The position numbers were made by a program, and so were the translations under genes. Below, one piece after another: positions 8,881 through 16,959 of a stretch of 64,000 bases of DNA. Under the pieces are notes generated by a model that saw only the letters and a program-made list of their open reading frames with translations, was not told the DNA's origin and ran no database searches. Numbering within the stretch: the stretch's first letter is position 1; the number at the start of each line of letters is the position of its first letter. The DNA is from Bacteroides sp. (GTDB lineage Bacteria > Bacteroidota > Bacteroidia > Bacteroidales > Bacteroidaceae), in the NCBI GenBank assembly GCA_021202275.1, contig JAJQDI010000018.1, positions 202,516 through 266,515 on the forward strand. The letters run 5' to 3'.

Positions 8881-10509
8881 ATGAAAAGACTACTATTCCT
8901 CTTGTTACTATTCTTTATTGTCATATCTTGTACTGATCTGGGCAAGAATCAACTACAGATAGCCCAGTCTTATCTGGATACTTATCCGGACAGTACACTG
9001 ATTTATCTGGAAGACATAGACGCTTCGGAATTAAATAGTAAAATGTACATGGAATACCTACTTACGATGACGCAGGCAAGACATAAAACGGGACAAGCTA
9101 TATCCAACGATACATTATTATTCGCTTATAAAGATCAATTTAGGAAATTCCCGGATCACAAAGCAGCGTGGTTCCATTTTTATATAGGGAAGGTTTATTA
9201 TGAACAAGGAAATATTAATCAGGCACTCTGTGAATATATGGAATGTGAGAAACTACATAAAAAAGATTCCTATCTATCGGCTATGCTCCAGTTTGCCCAA
9301 GCAGAGCTTCATATGAATAAACTGGAACTTGAAGAAGCTATTCGTCTCTTCCAATCTTCCGCCAAACAATTTAAACAAATAAATAATTTTCTTAATACTA
9401 GTGTTTGTTACAATCAAATAGGAAACTGTTATCTTATGGAAAATAGGCCGGATAGTATTTTTAGATACTATCAAAAATGTCTGGAATATAGAAAACACTG
9501 GACTCCATTTCAAGAAGTAAAGTTGATTACTAATATAGCGTTTGGATACAGATTAATGAACAAGCCTGACATAGCTTCTAAATATCTACACGAAGCGCTA
9601 TTACTTCCTGTAGACGAGAACAGCCAGGCACTCATTTATTACCATTTAGCGAACCTATACTATTCAAAATCAGACTTTTTTCTCAAATATATCCATCACG
9701 CTATTGATCTATTAACTCCAAAAGACTCTAATCCCGGATTGATGAGTCAACTTTATTTATCTTTAGCAGACTTTTATACTGCTCAACAGGACTATGAGTT
9801 AGCCTTACAAAACCATCGCTGGTGCAGTTACTATCTTTCTAATTCAACAGAAGGGAAATACGATACAACCATCAAAGAATTACGTCAGGAAAACCATATC
9901 CATCAATTAAAATCAGAAAATTTACGTCTACAGATTTCACGTCATCGTATTATAATTATACTTTTAATTATTACAGTCCTCTGTGGTATTGGGATTATAC
10001 TCATTCTGCGTAAATACAAAAAGCATAAAGAAGAACTTTTAGAAGCCAAAGTTAAAATTGAACTTCTAAAAGAAATGGCAGCCCAAGTCGGAGAAGAAAA
10101 AGCATCTTTACGTAATGTGGTACTGCAACACTTTGAATTACTCAGAAAAGTTGCCGTATTAGAATATACTTTCTCTAATAATAAAGAGCACAAAAACCTG
10201 TTGAAAACCTTTAATCAAATAGTTTATCAACACGATAATATAAATTGGAGTGTACTTTATGAAAAAATGAATAGTATATATGGCAATTTATTCAATAATA
10301 TCCAAAATACATTTCCACAATTAAAAGAATCAGAATTCAAAATTTGCTGTCTTACGATTGCTCAATTCAGCAGTATAGAAATTGCCGTAATCTTAAACTA
10401 TACTCCAAAATCAGTGTATGTAAAAAAATCACAAATCCGCAAAAAATTAGGTATTACTTCAATGAGAAACATTGCTGATTTCTTTAATCACTATTTCCAG
10501 AATCAATAA
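8881..10509 (+). CDS. TPR membrane regulator with LuxR-type HTH, copy 3
   Basis: Intact 542-residue paralogue with the same order of parts: lipobox-like VISC, periplasmic TPR region, a transmembrane helix at about residues 359-378, a coiled coil and a LuxR-like HTH (LKESEFKICCLTIAQF, then IRKKLGI). The first 100 residues are almost the same as copy 2, but the middle sensor region and the HTH recognition segment (TPKSVYVKKSQ) differ, so it probably senses and binds something else. The start-to-start distance from copy 2 is 1872 bp, and the leader with TTTTCGTATTTTAGCAGCG is repeated at 8842-8860. It is followed by a small secreted-protein gene on the same strand. Confidence 0.85.
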   Translation: MKRLLFLLLLFFIVISCTDLGKNQLQIAQSYLDTYPDSTLIYLEDIDASELNSKMYMEYLLTMTQARHKTGQAISNDTLLFAYKDQFRKFPDHKAAWFHFYIGKVYYEQGNINQALCEYMECEKLHKKDSYLSAMLQFAQAELHMNKLELEEAIRLFQSSAKQFKQINNFLNTSVCYNQIGNCYLMENRPDSIFRYYQKCLEYRKHWTPFQEVKLITNIAFGYRLMNKPDIASKYLHEALLLPVDENSQALIYYHLANLYYSKSDFFLKYIHHAIDLLTPKDSNPGLMSQLYLSLADFYTAQQDYELALQNHRWCSYYLSNSTEGKYDTTIKELRQENHIHQLKSENLRLQISRHRIIIILLIITVLCGIGIILILRKYKKHKEELLEAKVKIELLKEMAAQVGEEKASLRNVVLQHFELLRKVAVLEYTFSNNKEHKNLLKTFNQIVYQHDNINWSVLYEKMNSIYGNLFNNIQNTFPQLKESEFKICCLTIAQFSSIEIAVILNYTPKSVYVKKSQIRKKLGITSMRNIADFFNHYFQNQ

Positions 10510-10625
10510 AATTCTTAACAGCCGACACAGAACACACTAATTAACAAAACCTTAGCTTAAACCACATATTAATGATTGTTGTAAAATAGACCGAGACCTA
10601 CTACTTTTACAACAAAAAACACCAT

Positions 10626-11009
10626 ATGAACAGATACATAATTATTTTATTTTTATTGGCATTCTCTCATGTTATATACTGTACTTCGTTAAACTCACAG
10701 TCCAATAACAGAGAAACTAAACTTAATATTTTAAATAGTTTAAGTTCTGTTTCTGCGACCTCGCTTTTTGAGCCTATAGAACTTTATATTAATGATGCAG
10801 GAGATTTACGGGCAGCATTTAACAAAGATCAAGGAGAGATTCTGATTCAAATAACAGATAACAAGAATATCCCGGTGTACGAGTCTATCGTAAACACCTC
10901 TTTTGAAAGAGAGACATACATTCCGGCATCGACTTTACCTGCCGGTACCTATACCATCTATTTTATAATAGATGATGACCAGTACTGGTACGCAGAATTT
11001 GAACTTTAA
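10626..11009 (+). CDS. Small secreted protein, DUF3244-like
   Basis: A 127-residue protein with an N-terminal signal peptide (MNRYIIILFLLAFSHVIYC), so it is exported; Cys19 could be lipidated. The C-terminal 75 residues are strand-rich with the pattern seen in Bacteroidales DUF3244 proteins: ILIQITDNKNIPVYESIV, then LPAGTYTIYFII and a final aromatic strand. It resembles a small Ig-like or T9SS-C-terminal-like sandwich. It lies 116 bp after TPR regulator 3 and inside the same inverted repeats, so it is a possible target or partner of those regulators. The family assignment is tentative and the function unknown. Confidence 0.65.
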   Translation: MNRYIIILFLLAFSHVIYCTSLNSQSNNRETKLNILNSLSSVSATSLFEPIELYINDAGDLRAAFNKDQGEILIQITDNKNIPVYESIVNTSFERETYIPASTLPAGTYTIYFIIDDDQYWYAEFEL

Positions 11010-11035
11010 AAATATCATCGTCCAATAAACTAAAA

Positions 11036-11125
11036 AAGTGTGGGTAAGAAGTTCCCTTTTCGGACTTCTACAAAGGAGCAATGAACTGGCGGTTTTACTC
11101 AGAAAAAGGTCTTCTTCCCACACTT
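11036..11125. terminator. Long hairpin after the TPR island
   Basis: AAGTGTGGGTAAGAAG at 11036-11051 pairs with CTTCTTCCCACACTT at 11111-11125 with a one-base bulge, closing a 59-nt loop. The loop contains the right arm of the 22-bp inverted repeat. It probably ends transcription of the small secreted protein, though a recombination or RNA role is possible. Confidence 0.45.
11075..11096 (-). repeat. Right arm of 22-bp inverted repeat flanking the TPR island
   Basis: The plus strand reads GGAGCAATGAACTGG then CGGTTTT. Its reverse complement matches 3863-3884 at 20 of 22 bases. The distance between arms is about 7.2 kb. Confidence 0.65.
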
Positions 11126-11371
11126 ATATTTCATCAAAAAATTAACTGGTAGGCGTTTGTTACTACACGTAATAAAGCCGGAGAGATTCCATGTCCGAGA
11201 CCGATGTGGGATTTTTCTTTTTTAAACCACTGGTAGCCACACAGAATCCGATGGACGGAAATTCCCCTACCGATACAGCGGCCAGACCACTCTTTTTAAA
11301 TTTATCAGTAAATTATCTTGCTTTTTCTGTTGAAAACCCTTAATCTTGCAGATAGAATGTCTATCTACCCC
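11097..11371. other. Intergenic region upstream of tonB-like gene
   Basis: Together with the hairpin this makes a gap of about 360 bp between the small secreted-protein gene and the TonB-domain gene. It holds no gene I can support. A possible -7 box (TAATCTTG, 11341-11348) lies close to the TonB start and supports a start codon after about 11355 rather than at the upstream in-frame TTG/ATG codons. Confidence 0.4.
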
Positions 11372-12058
11372 ATGAAAAAACGAGCACACTCTCTCTATTA
11401 CCGGATGCTGCCCATGCTTGCCCACCTATGGAACAACAAGTGTCTCCGCAAACTTACATTCATACCCATAGGCCTGTTGTTGCTATTTGCTAACCTGACA
11501 GATGCAGTGGCCCAACAACGTACAGTCCCTTCGTCCGAACACCATCCGACAGATTCACTGAAACCTGTCGTCACCTTACCGGGATCCTCTATAGAAGAAG
11601 AGGAAGAATACCGGATACCTATCCCGGACTATTCGGCAGACGATTGTATAGTAGAATTAGAGTATGAGGAGCAAGACATTCTATGCCCGGTAGAGGAGTC
11701 ACTACCGGAAGAGCAGGAAGAGGAGGGAGAACCTGTATACATAGAAGTAGAACAGATGCCAAAACTCACCGAAAATCATATACTGATCTATACCGACAGA
11801 GATCCCTGCTATCCTCCCGAAATTTTGAAAGAAGGAATAGAAGGAAAAGTGGTGATTCGGTGCGTCATAGAAAAAGACGGTTCTGTCACTACACCTGTCA
11901 TCATGAGAGGAATAGATCCTGTGTTGGACAGTACGGCCGTGAAAATTGTACAGCAGTTTCCCCGATTCGAACCAGGCATGGAGAAAGGAGAGCCCGTGCG
12001 GGTACAATACATTCTACCCATCACTTTCAAAATCAACAAAGACCGGGTGGATCCCTGA
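11372..12058 (+). CDS. TonB C-terminal domain protein
   Basis: A 228-residue protein from the ATG at 11372 (MKKRAHSLYY); an in-frame ATG at 11357 is an alternative. One hydrophobic segment (LTFIPIGLLLLFANLTDAV, about residues 28-47) could be a signal anchor or signal peptide. A long acidic linker follows, and then a C-terminal domain of the TonB/energy-transducer type: PPEILKEGIEGKVVIRCVIE, DGSVTTPVIMRGIDPVLD, AVKIVQQFPRFEPG and VQYILPITFKI. This domain touches the TonB box of outer-membrane receptors or serves as a periplasmic accessory. There is no exbB/exbD nearby. The domain call is firm; the partner is unknown. Confidence 0.8.
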   Translation: MKKRAHSLYYRMLPMLAHLWNNKCLRKLTFIPIGLLLLFANLTDAVAQQRTVPSSEHHPTDSLKPVVTLPGSSIEEEEEYRIPIPDYSADDCIVELEYEEQDILCPVEESLPEEQEEEGEPVYIEVEQMPKLTENHILIYTDRDPCYPPEILKEGIEGKVVIRCVIEKDGSVTTPVIMRGIDPVLDSTAVKIVQQFPRFEPGMEKGEPVRVQYILPITFKINKDRVDP

Positions 12059-12204
12059 CAAACGACGAAGCTATCAGCCAATCGATCCGCCAGAAGTTAT
12101 ATACTCCTTTAGCGGTCCTCTCTCATCACGCTCTCCATCGTAAGTGCACAAATAGAAACCGGGGCCGGAAGCATGATTGCAGCCAGCCACCTGATCCCTG
12201 AAGA

Positions 12205-12558
12205 TCACTGCGTCGGATCTTCTGACAGATCCCCCTCCCGGAGCTCATCCGGTTGTACCTCCGGAGAGGGAAAAAGCGCCGCTATCTCCTCTTCAGATAA
12301 CCCCGAACCTCCCGCCTGCGCATCCAGTTGCTGCAAAAACTCATTCAGATTTATCCCCTTATCCAGATTCACTTTCTTGCGCAGCCGGTAGCGGTTGACC
12401 TCCACACTGCGGAAAGAGAGATTGAGCATGGAAGCGATCTCTTTGGTGGTCAGGTTCATTTTGAGGTAGGCGCACAATATCTTCTCGTTGCGGGTCAGAG
12501 TCGGATATTTCTCACTGAGCAGGGCAAAGAAAGTCCGGTGAATGAAATCGAACCGGAA
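12205..12558 (-). pseudogene. LuxR-type regulator, C-terminal remnant
   Basis: Only the C-terminal 118 or so codons of a regulator remain. The minus strand reads FRFDFIHRTFFALLSE, then the HTH core LTTKEIASMLNLSFRSVEVN and RYRLRKK, the signature of the LuxR-like domain at the end of Bacteroidota TPR or Y_Y_Y sensor-regulators. No start codon or N-terminal part exists upstream: the frame runs into unrelated sequence near 12558 and a stop at 12595-12597. At the same point the divergent GH5 fragment begins, so one deletion seems to have removed both N-termini and the promoter region between them. A TTG at 12475-12477 could only start a short 90-residue peptide. Confidence 0.8.
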
Positions 12559-13079
12559 GCAATGCCGTGTGTCTGCCCTTCCATTATAAACTATTTACCG
12601 ATGAGAATTACATGGGACTGACCGCCCGGCAGGATGGTTTTGCCCGGATCGACTCGGTGGTAAGCTGGTGCCGGGAAGAGGGACTGTACGTGATACTGGA
12701 TATGCACCCACAGCAGAGGCCATCCGGGAGATCATCGACTTCCGCAACATGACCAACCTGCCGATGTATATGGGTGAGATCGGGCACAACACAGAGGAGT
12801 GGATGAGTGCTTTCTGCCAGGTGATGGAGGAAAATAACATCGGCTGGACCTTCTGGCCCTATAAAAAACGGAGGGTTCGTGCTTCGCAGCCATCACCCCT
12901 CCGGAAGGCTGGGAAGAGATCGTTCGTTTTTCGGAAGCCCCCCGGAGCAGTTTCCGGCAGATCAGGGAAGCGCGTCCGCAGCAGGCCCGGGCACGCTATA
13001 TACTGGAACAATTTCTCGAAGCCTGCCGGTTTGAGAACAATGTGATACAGAAAGAGTATATCCGGGCTTTGGGATTATA
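12555..13079 (+). pseudogene. GH5-like cellulase remnant
   Basis: Fragments of a family 5 glycoside hydrolase. Segment one (about 12555-12700) encodes LPFHYKLFTDENYMG and WCREEGLYVILDMH, the region before the catalytic residues. It is joined out of frame at about 12700 to segment two (AEAIREIIDFRNMTNLPMYM, then GEIGHNTEEW with the nucleophile Glu, and IGWTFWPYKK), so more than 100 residues are missing. A second frameshift in the A6 run at about 12862-12867 leads to the C-terminal segment (PPEGWEEIVRFSEAP ... FLEACRFENNVIQKEYI), ending at TAG 13077-13079. The gene cannot give an active enzyme. Confidence 0.8.
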
Positions 13080-13204
13080 GCCGGAATAACTATCTTTGAA
13101 GGAAGGTTCAGTGTGTCGGGAAATTACGTTGAAGCGACAGACGGGGCCTCCCTTTTTTATAATGAACAGAACTTCTTTTTTGTAACAAACAGAATTTCCA
13201 TGAT

Positions 13205-15064
13205 ATGAAAAACAAATCTCTCTCTCTGCTGATGGCCGGACTGATGTGCCTGCAGTTGTTTATCCCGGTATACGGACAATCCCCTACCCCGCCCTCGCTG
13301 ATCGTACGTTCGGACGATATGGGTGCTTTCCATTCGGTGAACCTGGCTTGTGTAGAAGCCATGGAGCACGGTATACAGACCACGATCGAGGTGATGCCGG
13401 TGGCCGCCTGGTTCCCGGAAGCTGCCCGGATGCTGAAAGAGAACCCACAGACCGATGTGGGTATCCACCTGGCACTGACGAGTGAATGGGACCTGGTGAA
13501 GTGGAGACCGCTCACGCCCTGTCCGTCGCTCACAGATGAGAACGGCTATTTCTATCCGGCCTTGTATCCGAATGAGAGCCGACCGGGTATCGCGTTGATG
13601 GAACAGGACTGGAAGGTAGAAGAGATCGAACAGGAATTCCGCGCACAGATCGAACTGGGGTTGAAGATGGTGCCACAGTGCAGCCACATCACCTCTCACA
13701 TGGGCTGTACACGGTTTGCTCCGGAAGTACAGGCCGTAGCCCTGCGGCTGGCGGAGGAATACAACCTCTCTTACCTGGAAACGGACGAACTACGGAAGCG
13801 ACATAACGTGACCTTTGTCGGCTACAACGGTGCGCACCGGACGGCCGCGGAGAAGGAGGAGAGTTTCGTGCGCATGCTGGCTACGCTGCAACCGGGACAG
13901 AGTTATATGTTCTTAGATCATCCGGCACTGGACGACCGGGAGATGGAATCGGTAGGACATCCGGGCTATGAAGATGTGGCACAGGACCGGCAGGGAGTGA
14001 CCGACCTGCTGTGCAACGCGAAGGTGAAAGCGGAGATAGAGAAACGGGGCATCCGCCTGACCAACTACAACGAACTGACCAAGTCCCTGCCCCGTTCTAC
14101 CGCGGAGGCCGAAGGGGTACCTGCGGAAGGGTTGAAAACGTATCTGGACGCGGTAGAGAACAGCGGACAGGAGATGCACAGCCTGATGATCGTGCGGCAC
14201 GGTAAGGTGATCGCTGAACAGTGGTGGGGCGATCACTCCCCCACACGTCCGCACATCATGAACTCCGTGAGCAAGACCTTTACAGCCACGGCCATCGGCT
14301 TTGCGGTAGCGGAAGGGCGATTGAAGGTTACGGACAAGGTGATCTCTTTCTTTCCGGACAAACTGCCCACGGGCGAACTGCCCGCTTATCTGGACGAGCT
14401 GGAAGTGAAGCACCTGCTCACGATGTCTGTGGGTCAGGACGAACATACGATCGACCCTATCCGCCGGACCGAAGGATCGGACTGGGTAGCCGGGTTCCTG
14501 GCGCACCCCATTGTACACCAGCCGGGTACGCAATTTGGCTACAACAGTCTGGGCTCTTATATACTCTCGGCCATCCTCAGCCGGGTGACAGGTGAAGACA
14601 TGATCGACTACCTCTACCCACGCCTGTTCCGTCCGCTGGGCATTGTGGGAGTAACCACCCAGCGCAGCCCGCAGGGAATACCCACCGGTGGCTGGGGAAT
14701 GTATCTGAAAACAGAGGATATGGCCAAAATGGGACAGTTCTTCCTGCAACGGGGCCAATGGGACGGAAAGCAACTGCTTCCGGAAAGCTGGTTCGATGAA
14801 GCGACTGCCGCGCAGATCGAATCACTGCCTCCTTTCCAACGGAAAGAAGATCTGAAAGTAACACCCCTGGAAAGCGACGCACTGTATGGGTATGGATACC
14901 AGATGTGGCGCTGCCGCCACAATGCCCTGCGGGCCGATGGGGCGAACGGACAGTATATTTTGATTCTGCCCGACCAGGATACCGTGGTGGTGACAACCGC
15001 TCATGTGCCGGATATGCAGAAGATACTGGATCTGATCTGGGAGTATCTGTATCCGGTGTTGTAG
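13205..15064 (+). CDS. YdjC/ChbG-type deacetylase fused to beta-lactamase-like serine hydrolase
   Basis: A 619-residue secreted protein; signal peptide residues 1-24. Residues about 30-295 match the YdjC/ChbG carbohydrate deacetylase family: RSDDMG (metal-binding Asp37/Asp38), GIHLALTSEW (His88) and HITSHMG (His161/His165), the set expected for a TIM-barrel metal site. Residues about 300-615 match the class C beta-lactamase/penicillin-binding serine hydrolases: S354-V-S-K357 as SxxK, Y446-N-S as the YxN/YxS motif, and conserved LLTMSVG and GGWGMYLKTEDMAKMGQ. The family predicts de-N-acetylation of an amino-sugar oligosaccharide plus ester or amide hydrolysis by the second domain, together acting on decorated glycans or peptidoglycan; this joint role is inference. 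It stands alone between broken glycan genes. Confidence 0.85.
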   Translation: MKNKSLSLLMAGLMCLQLFIPVYGQSPTPPSLIVRSDDMGAFHSVNLACVEAMEHGIQTTIEVMPVAAWFPEAARMLKENPQTDVGIHLALTSEWDLVKWRPLTPCPSLTDENGYFYPALYPNESRPGIALMEQDWKVEEIEQEFRAQIELGLKMVPQCSHITSHMGCTRFAPEVQAVALRLAEEYNLSYLETDELRKRHNVTFVGYNGAHRTAAEKEESFVRMLATLQPGQSYMFLDHPALDDREMESVGHPGYEDVAQDRQGVTDLLCNAKVKAEIEKRGIRLTNYNELTKSLPRSTAEAEGVPAEGLKTYLDAVENSGQEMHSLMIVRHGKVIAEQWWGDHSPTRPHIMNSVSKTFTATAIGFAVAEGRLKVTDKVISFFPDKLPTGELPAYLDELEVKHLLTMSVGQDEHTIDPIRRTEGSDWVAGFLAHPIVHQPGTQFGYNSLGSYILSAILSRVTGEDMIDYLYPRLFRPLGIVGVTTQRSPQGIPTGGWGMYLKTEDMAKMGQFFLQRGQWDGKQLLPESWFDEATAAQIESLPPFQRKEDLKVTPLESDALYGYGYQMWRCRHNALRADGANGQYILILPDQDTVVVTTAHVPDMQKILDLIWEYLYPVL

Positions 15065-15208
15065 GTATGGTCTTTGGCAGAGCGGAAGATTTTCTACACC
15101 ATAGAGATCCTGTGTGTATCTCCCTTCGGAAAGAAAAGCAGATCCGTGACAACGGGGTGTTCGTCCGGAAGGTTGCATAAAAAAGAGAAGCAAGTATACC
15201 TCACTATT

Positions 15209-15262
15209 GCATGTATAGCGTTCACTGTATGTATAGAATTCATTGTATGTATAGAGTTCCGT
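15209..15262 (+). repeat. 18-bp tandem repeat, three units
   Basis: Units start at 15209, 15227 and 15245, for example GTATGTATAGAATTCATT, with a conserved RYATGTATAG core and a drifting 3' half. This is a typical variable-number array in a spacer. No gene reads through it convincingly. Confidence 0.65.
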
Positions 15263-15346
15263 TATGCTTGTCAAGACACGGTATACAATAGATACATATC
15301 TCCACAAGATTAGTTTCTCTTGCCTGGTCTACAGAGAAGGGGATTA

Positions 15347-15453
15347 CCTGTAGAGACGCACGGCGTGCGTCTCCGCGATGTACCTCCAACAAAAAGAGGA
15401 TAGGTTCCCTTTCCATTCGGTATGCTGAGACGCACGCCGTGCGTCTCTACAGG
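15347..15453. repeat. GACGCACG palindromic element, copy A
   Basis: The left arm (15347-15377) begins CCTGTAGAGACGCACGGCGT and the right arm (15427-15453) is its near-perfect reverse complement. About 50 bp of unrelated sequence lies between. Each arm is itself palindromic around GACGCACGGCGTGCGTC. Copies B and C lie at 16603-16867 and 30043-30184. The structure is MITE-like; no transposase is encoded. Confidence 0.75.
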
Positions 15454-15498
15454 GTACCGGAGTAGTAGATCTTTTCAGTACGCGTAAAAACAGACCTG

Positions 15499-16446
15499 TT
15501 ATTTCTTTAAGCTGTACTTATAGATCACTTCTCCTTCATGATTGACCCAAGAGAATGTAAACATATCTGATGCAACCGAACAAACCGTGAATCCCGGATC
15601 GGGACTGCAAAAAACGGTACCTTCTGTGGGCTTTACCGGACGCGACAAGGAGGCCGCGGAATTGACCACATACTCCACCCTGCTGTTTTCGGGACGTATG
15701 TGCTGGAAATTATGGATATGTCCACAGAAGTAGAGATCTACCTGGTTGGCGTCGAGGATAGGAGCCAGGCGACTTTGCAGGTCGGCGCGTTCGTCTGCCG
15801 ATTTCTTTGTCTCGGCATAAACAGGATGATGTCCGATCACTACTTTCCAGGTCTGCGTGGCGTTTGCCAGTACGGAATGGAGCCACTCCAGTTGCTGGTA
15901 ATCATCCTGCTGCACGGCATCCGGATAGTTGGCCGGATCTTTACGGTATTTACCGATCAGCGGAGTGGTATCGATAAAGACCAACAGGCAATCCGATGTG
16001 TCGTCTATCTGAAACGTATGGGTGTAATACCGGGACGGGGCATTCCACCGTTGGCTGACCTGGGTATAGTCCAGTACCGCCTGTGTGTTGCCCCGGTATT
16101 CATGGTTGCCCAATATGGCAAACCAGTCGATCATCAGTTCGGGATGATCGTAGATCAGTTCGTAATTCGTCATCCACAACGGATCGGAAGTACTGGCTAC
16201 TCCCATGAAATGATGTACATCGCCTGCGGCGGCGATAAATTCGATATCGTTCTGTTCGGCAACCGATCCCATCAGCGCGGCAATCGGCTTCTGCTGGTAG
16301 TACCCGTTGCGTCCCAGGTCATTGGCAATGATAAAATGTGTTTCCTCTTTCGGAAAAGAAGGAACGGAAAAAGAGGGCGCGGAGGTCTGTGCGCCGAGAC
16401 CTGCCCAGAGGAGAAGGAAGGAAAGGATAAATAGAGTTCGTTTCAT
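15499..16446 (-). CDS. Secreted metallophosphoesterase (purple acid phosphatase-like)
   Basis: A 315-residue protein from the ATG at 16446 (MKRTLFILSFLLLWAGLGAQ), a clear signal peptide that fixes the start. Calcineurin-like metallophosphoesterase motifs appear in order: AND-LGRNGYY (first metal Asp), AGDVHH, GNHEY, VIGHHPVY and CGHIHNFQH. It should hydrolyse phosphomonoesters or nucleotides in the periplasm or outside. Upstream on the same strand, across repeat-filled gaps, lie a beta-helix lipoprotein and a TonB-dependent receptor, so it may serve a phosphate or organophosphate uptake set. The fold is certain; the substrate is not visible. Confidence 0.85.
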   Translation of the reverse strand: MKRTLFILSFLLLWAGLGAQTSAPSFSVPSFPKEETHFIIANDLGRNGYYQQKPIAALMGSVAEQNDIEFIAAAGDVHHFMGVASTSDPLWMTNYELIYDHPELMIDWFAILGNHEYRGNTQAVLDYTQVSQRWNAPSRYYTHTFQIDDTSDCLLVFIDTTPLIGKYRKDPANYPDAVQQDDYQQLEWLHSVLANATQTWKVVIGHHPVYAETKKSADERADLQSRLAPILDANQVDLYFCGHIHNFQHIRPENSRVEYVVNSAASLSRPVKPTEGTVFCSPDPGFTVCSVASDMFTFSWVNHEGEVIYKYSLKK

Positions 16447-16487
16447 GTGGTAAGTAGGGTGTTTGAAAAACAAAGACAACAAGATGG

Positions 16488-16557
16488 ACGATGGGTTGAA
16501 CCAACGGTCGACGAAGTCCATCGAAGGTCGGCGTATCCAACCAGGCGGTCAGCAAAG
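16488..16557 (+). repeat. AACCAACGGTCGACGAAGTC repeat, copy 1
   Basis: About 66 of 70 bp are shared in direct orientation with 18624-18691: GATGG..., AACCAACGGTCGACGAAGTC, TCGGCGTATCCAACCAGGCG, GTCAGC. The two copies flank the beta-helix lipoprotein gene. Partial inverted pieces lie at about 16910-16945 and 19010-19035. Confidence 0.7.
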
Positions 16558-16602
16558 CTTATTACTATTTACGATTGAACATACAGATCCTTTTATGTGA
16601 CC

Positions 16603-16867
16603 ATCCACCTGTAGAGACGCACGGCGTGCGTCTCCGCGACATACGTCCAACCTACATATGGTGTATGAGTGATCTCTATATGGGATGTTTCCGGAACGGT
16701 ATCTATTTCCACACACGAAGAGATGTATTTTATATCTATATAAATATCTCCCATGATTTATTTGATCAGGAACCGGACAATCAAACTCATGTATTTCATT
16801 ACAGACATATGTGTGTTGGACCTGCACCGCGGAGACGCACGCCGTGCGTCTCTACAAGTGGATGATC
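16603..16867. repeat. GACGCACG palindromic element, copy B
   Basis: The left arm (from 16603, ATCCACCTGTAGAGACGCAC) and right arm (to 16867, GTGCGTCTCTACAAGTGGAT) are inverted copies that enclose about 190 bp. The outermost bases extend the terminal repeat beyond copies A and C. The inner part is AT-rich and has no gene. Confidence 0.7.
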
Positions 16868-16959
16868 CCATTTGAAACTAGCTTCTTTCCAAATCGTAAT
16901 TCGTTTTGCTGACCGTTGATCGACAAAGTCAACCAACGGTTCATACATCGTAACTCATT

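Larger units (their letters stand above)
15065..15498. other. Intergenic region with tandem and palindromic repeats
   Basis: This convergent spacer lies between the fusion hydrolase and the phosphatase. It contains an 18-bp tandem repeat (15209-15262) and one copy of the GACGCACG palindromic element (15347-15453). I see no gene. Confidence 0.6.
16447..16959. other. Intergenic region dominated by repeats
   Basis: Gap between phosphatase and beta-helix lipoprotein. It holds a 70-bp repeat shared with 18624-18691 (16488-16557), palindromic element copy B (16603-16867), and a fragment around 16910-16945 with CAACGGTTC/GACAAAGTCAACC resembling the first repeat. No gene is supported. Confidence 0.6.

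Noticed and set aside
15211..15307. Repeat-peptide coding sequence (YTYNEFYTYSE-like) on the minus strand
   Set aside because: The 18-bp unit length keeps any frame open, so the repeated peptide is a by-product of the DNA repeat. The frame mostly covers the antisense of the fusion hydrolase.
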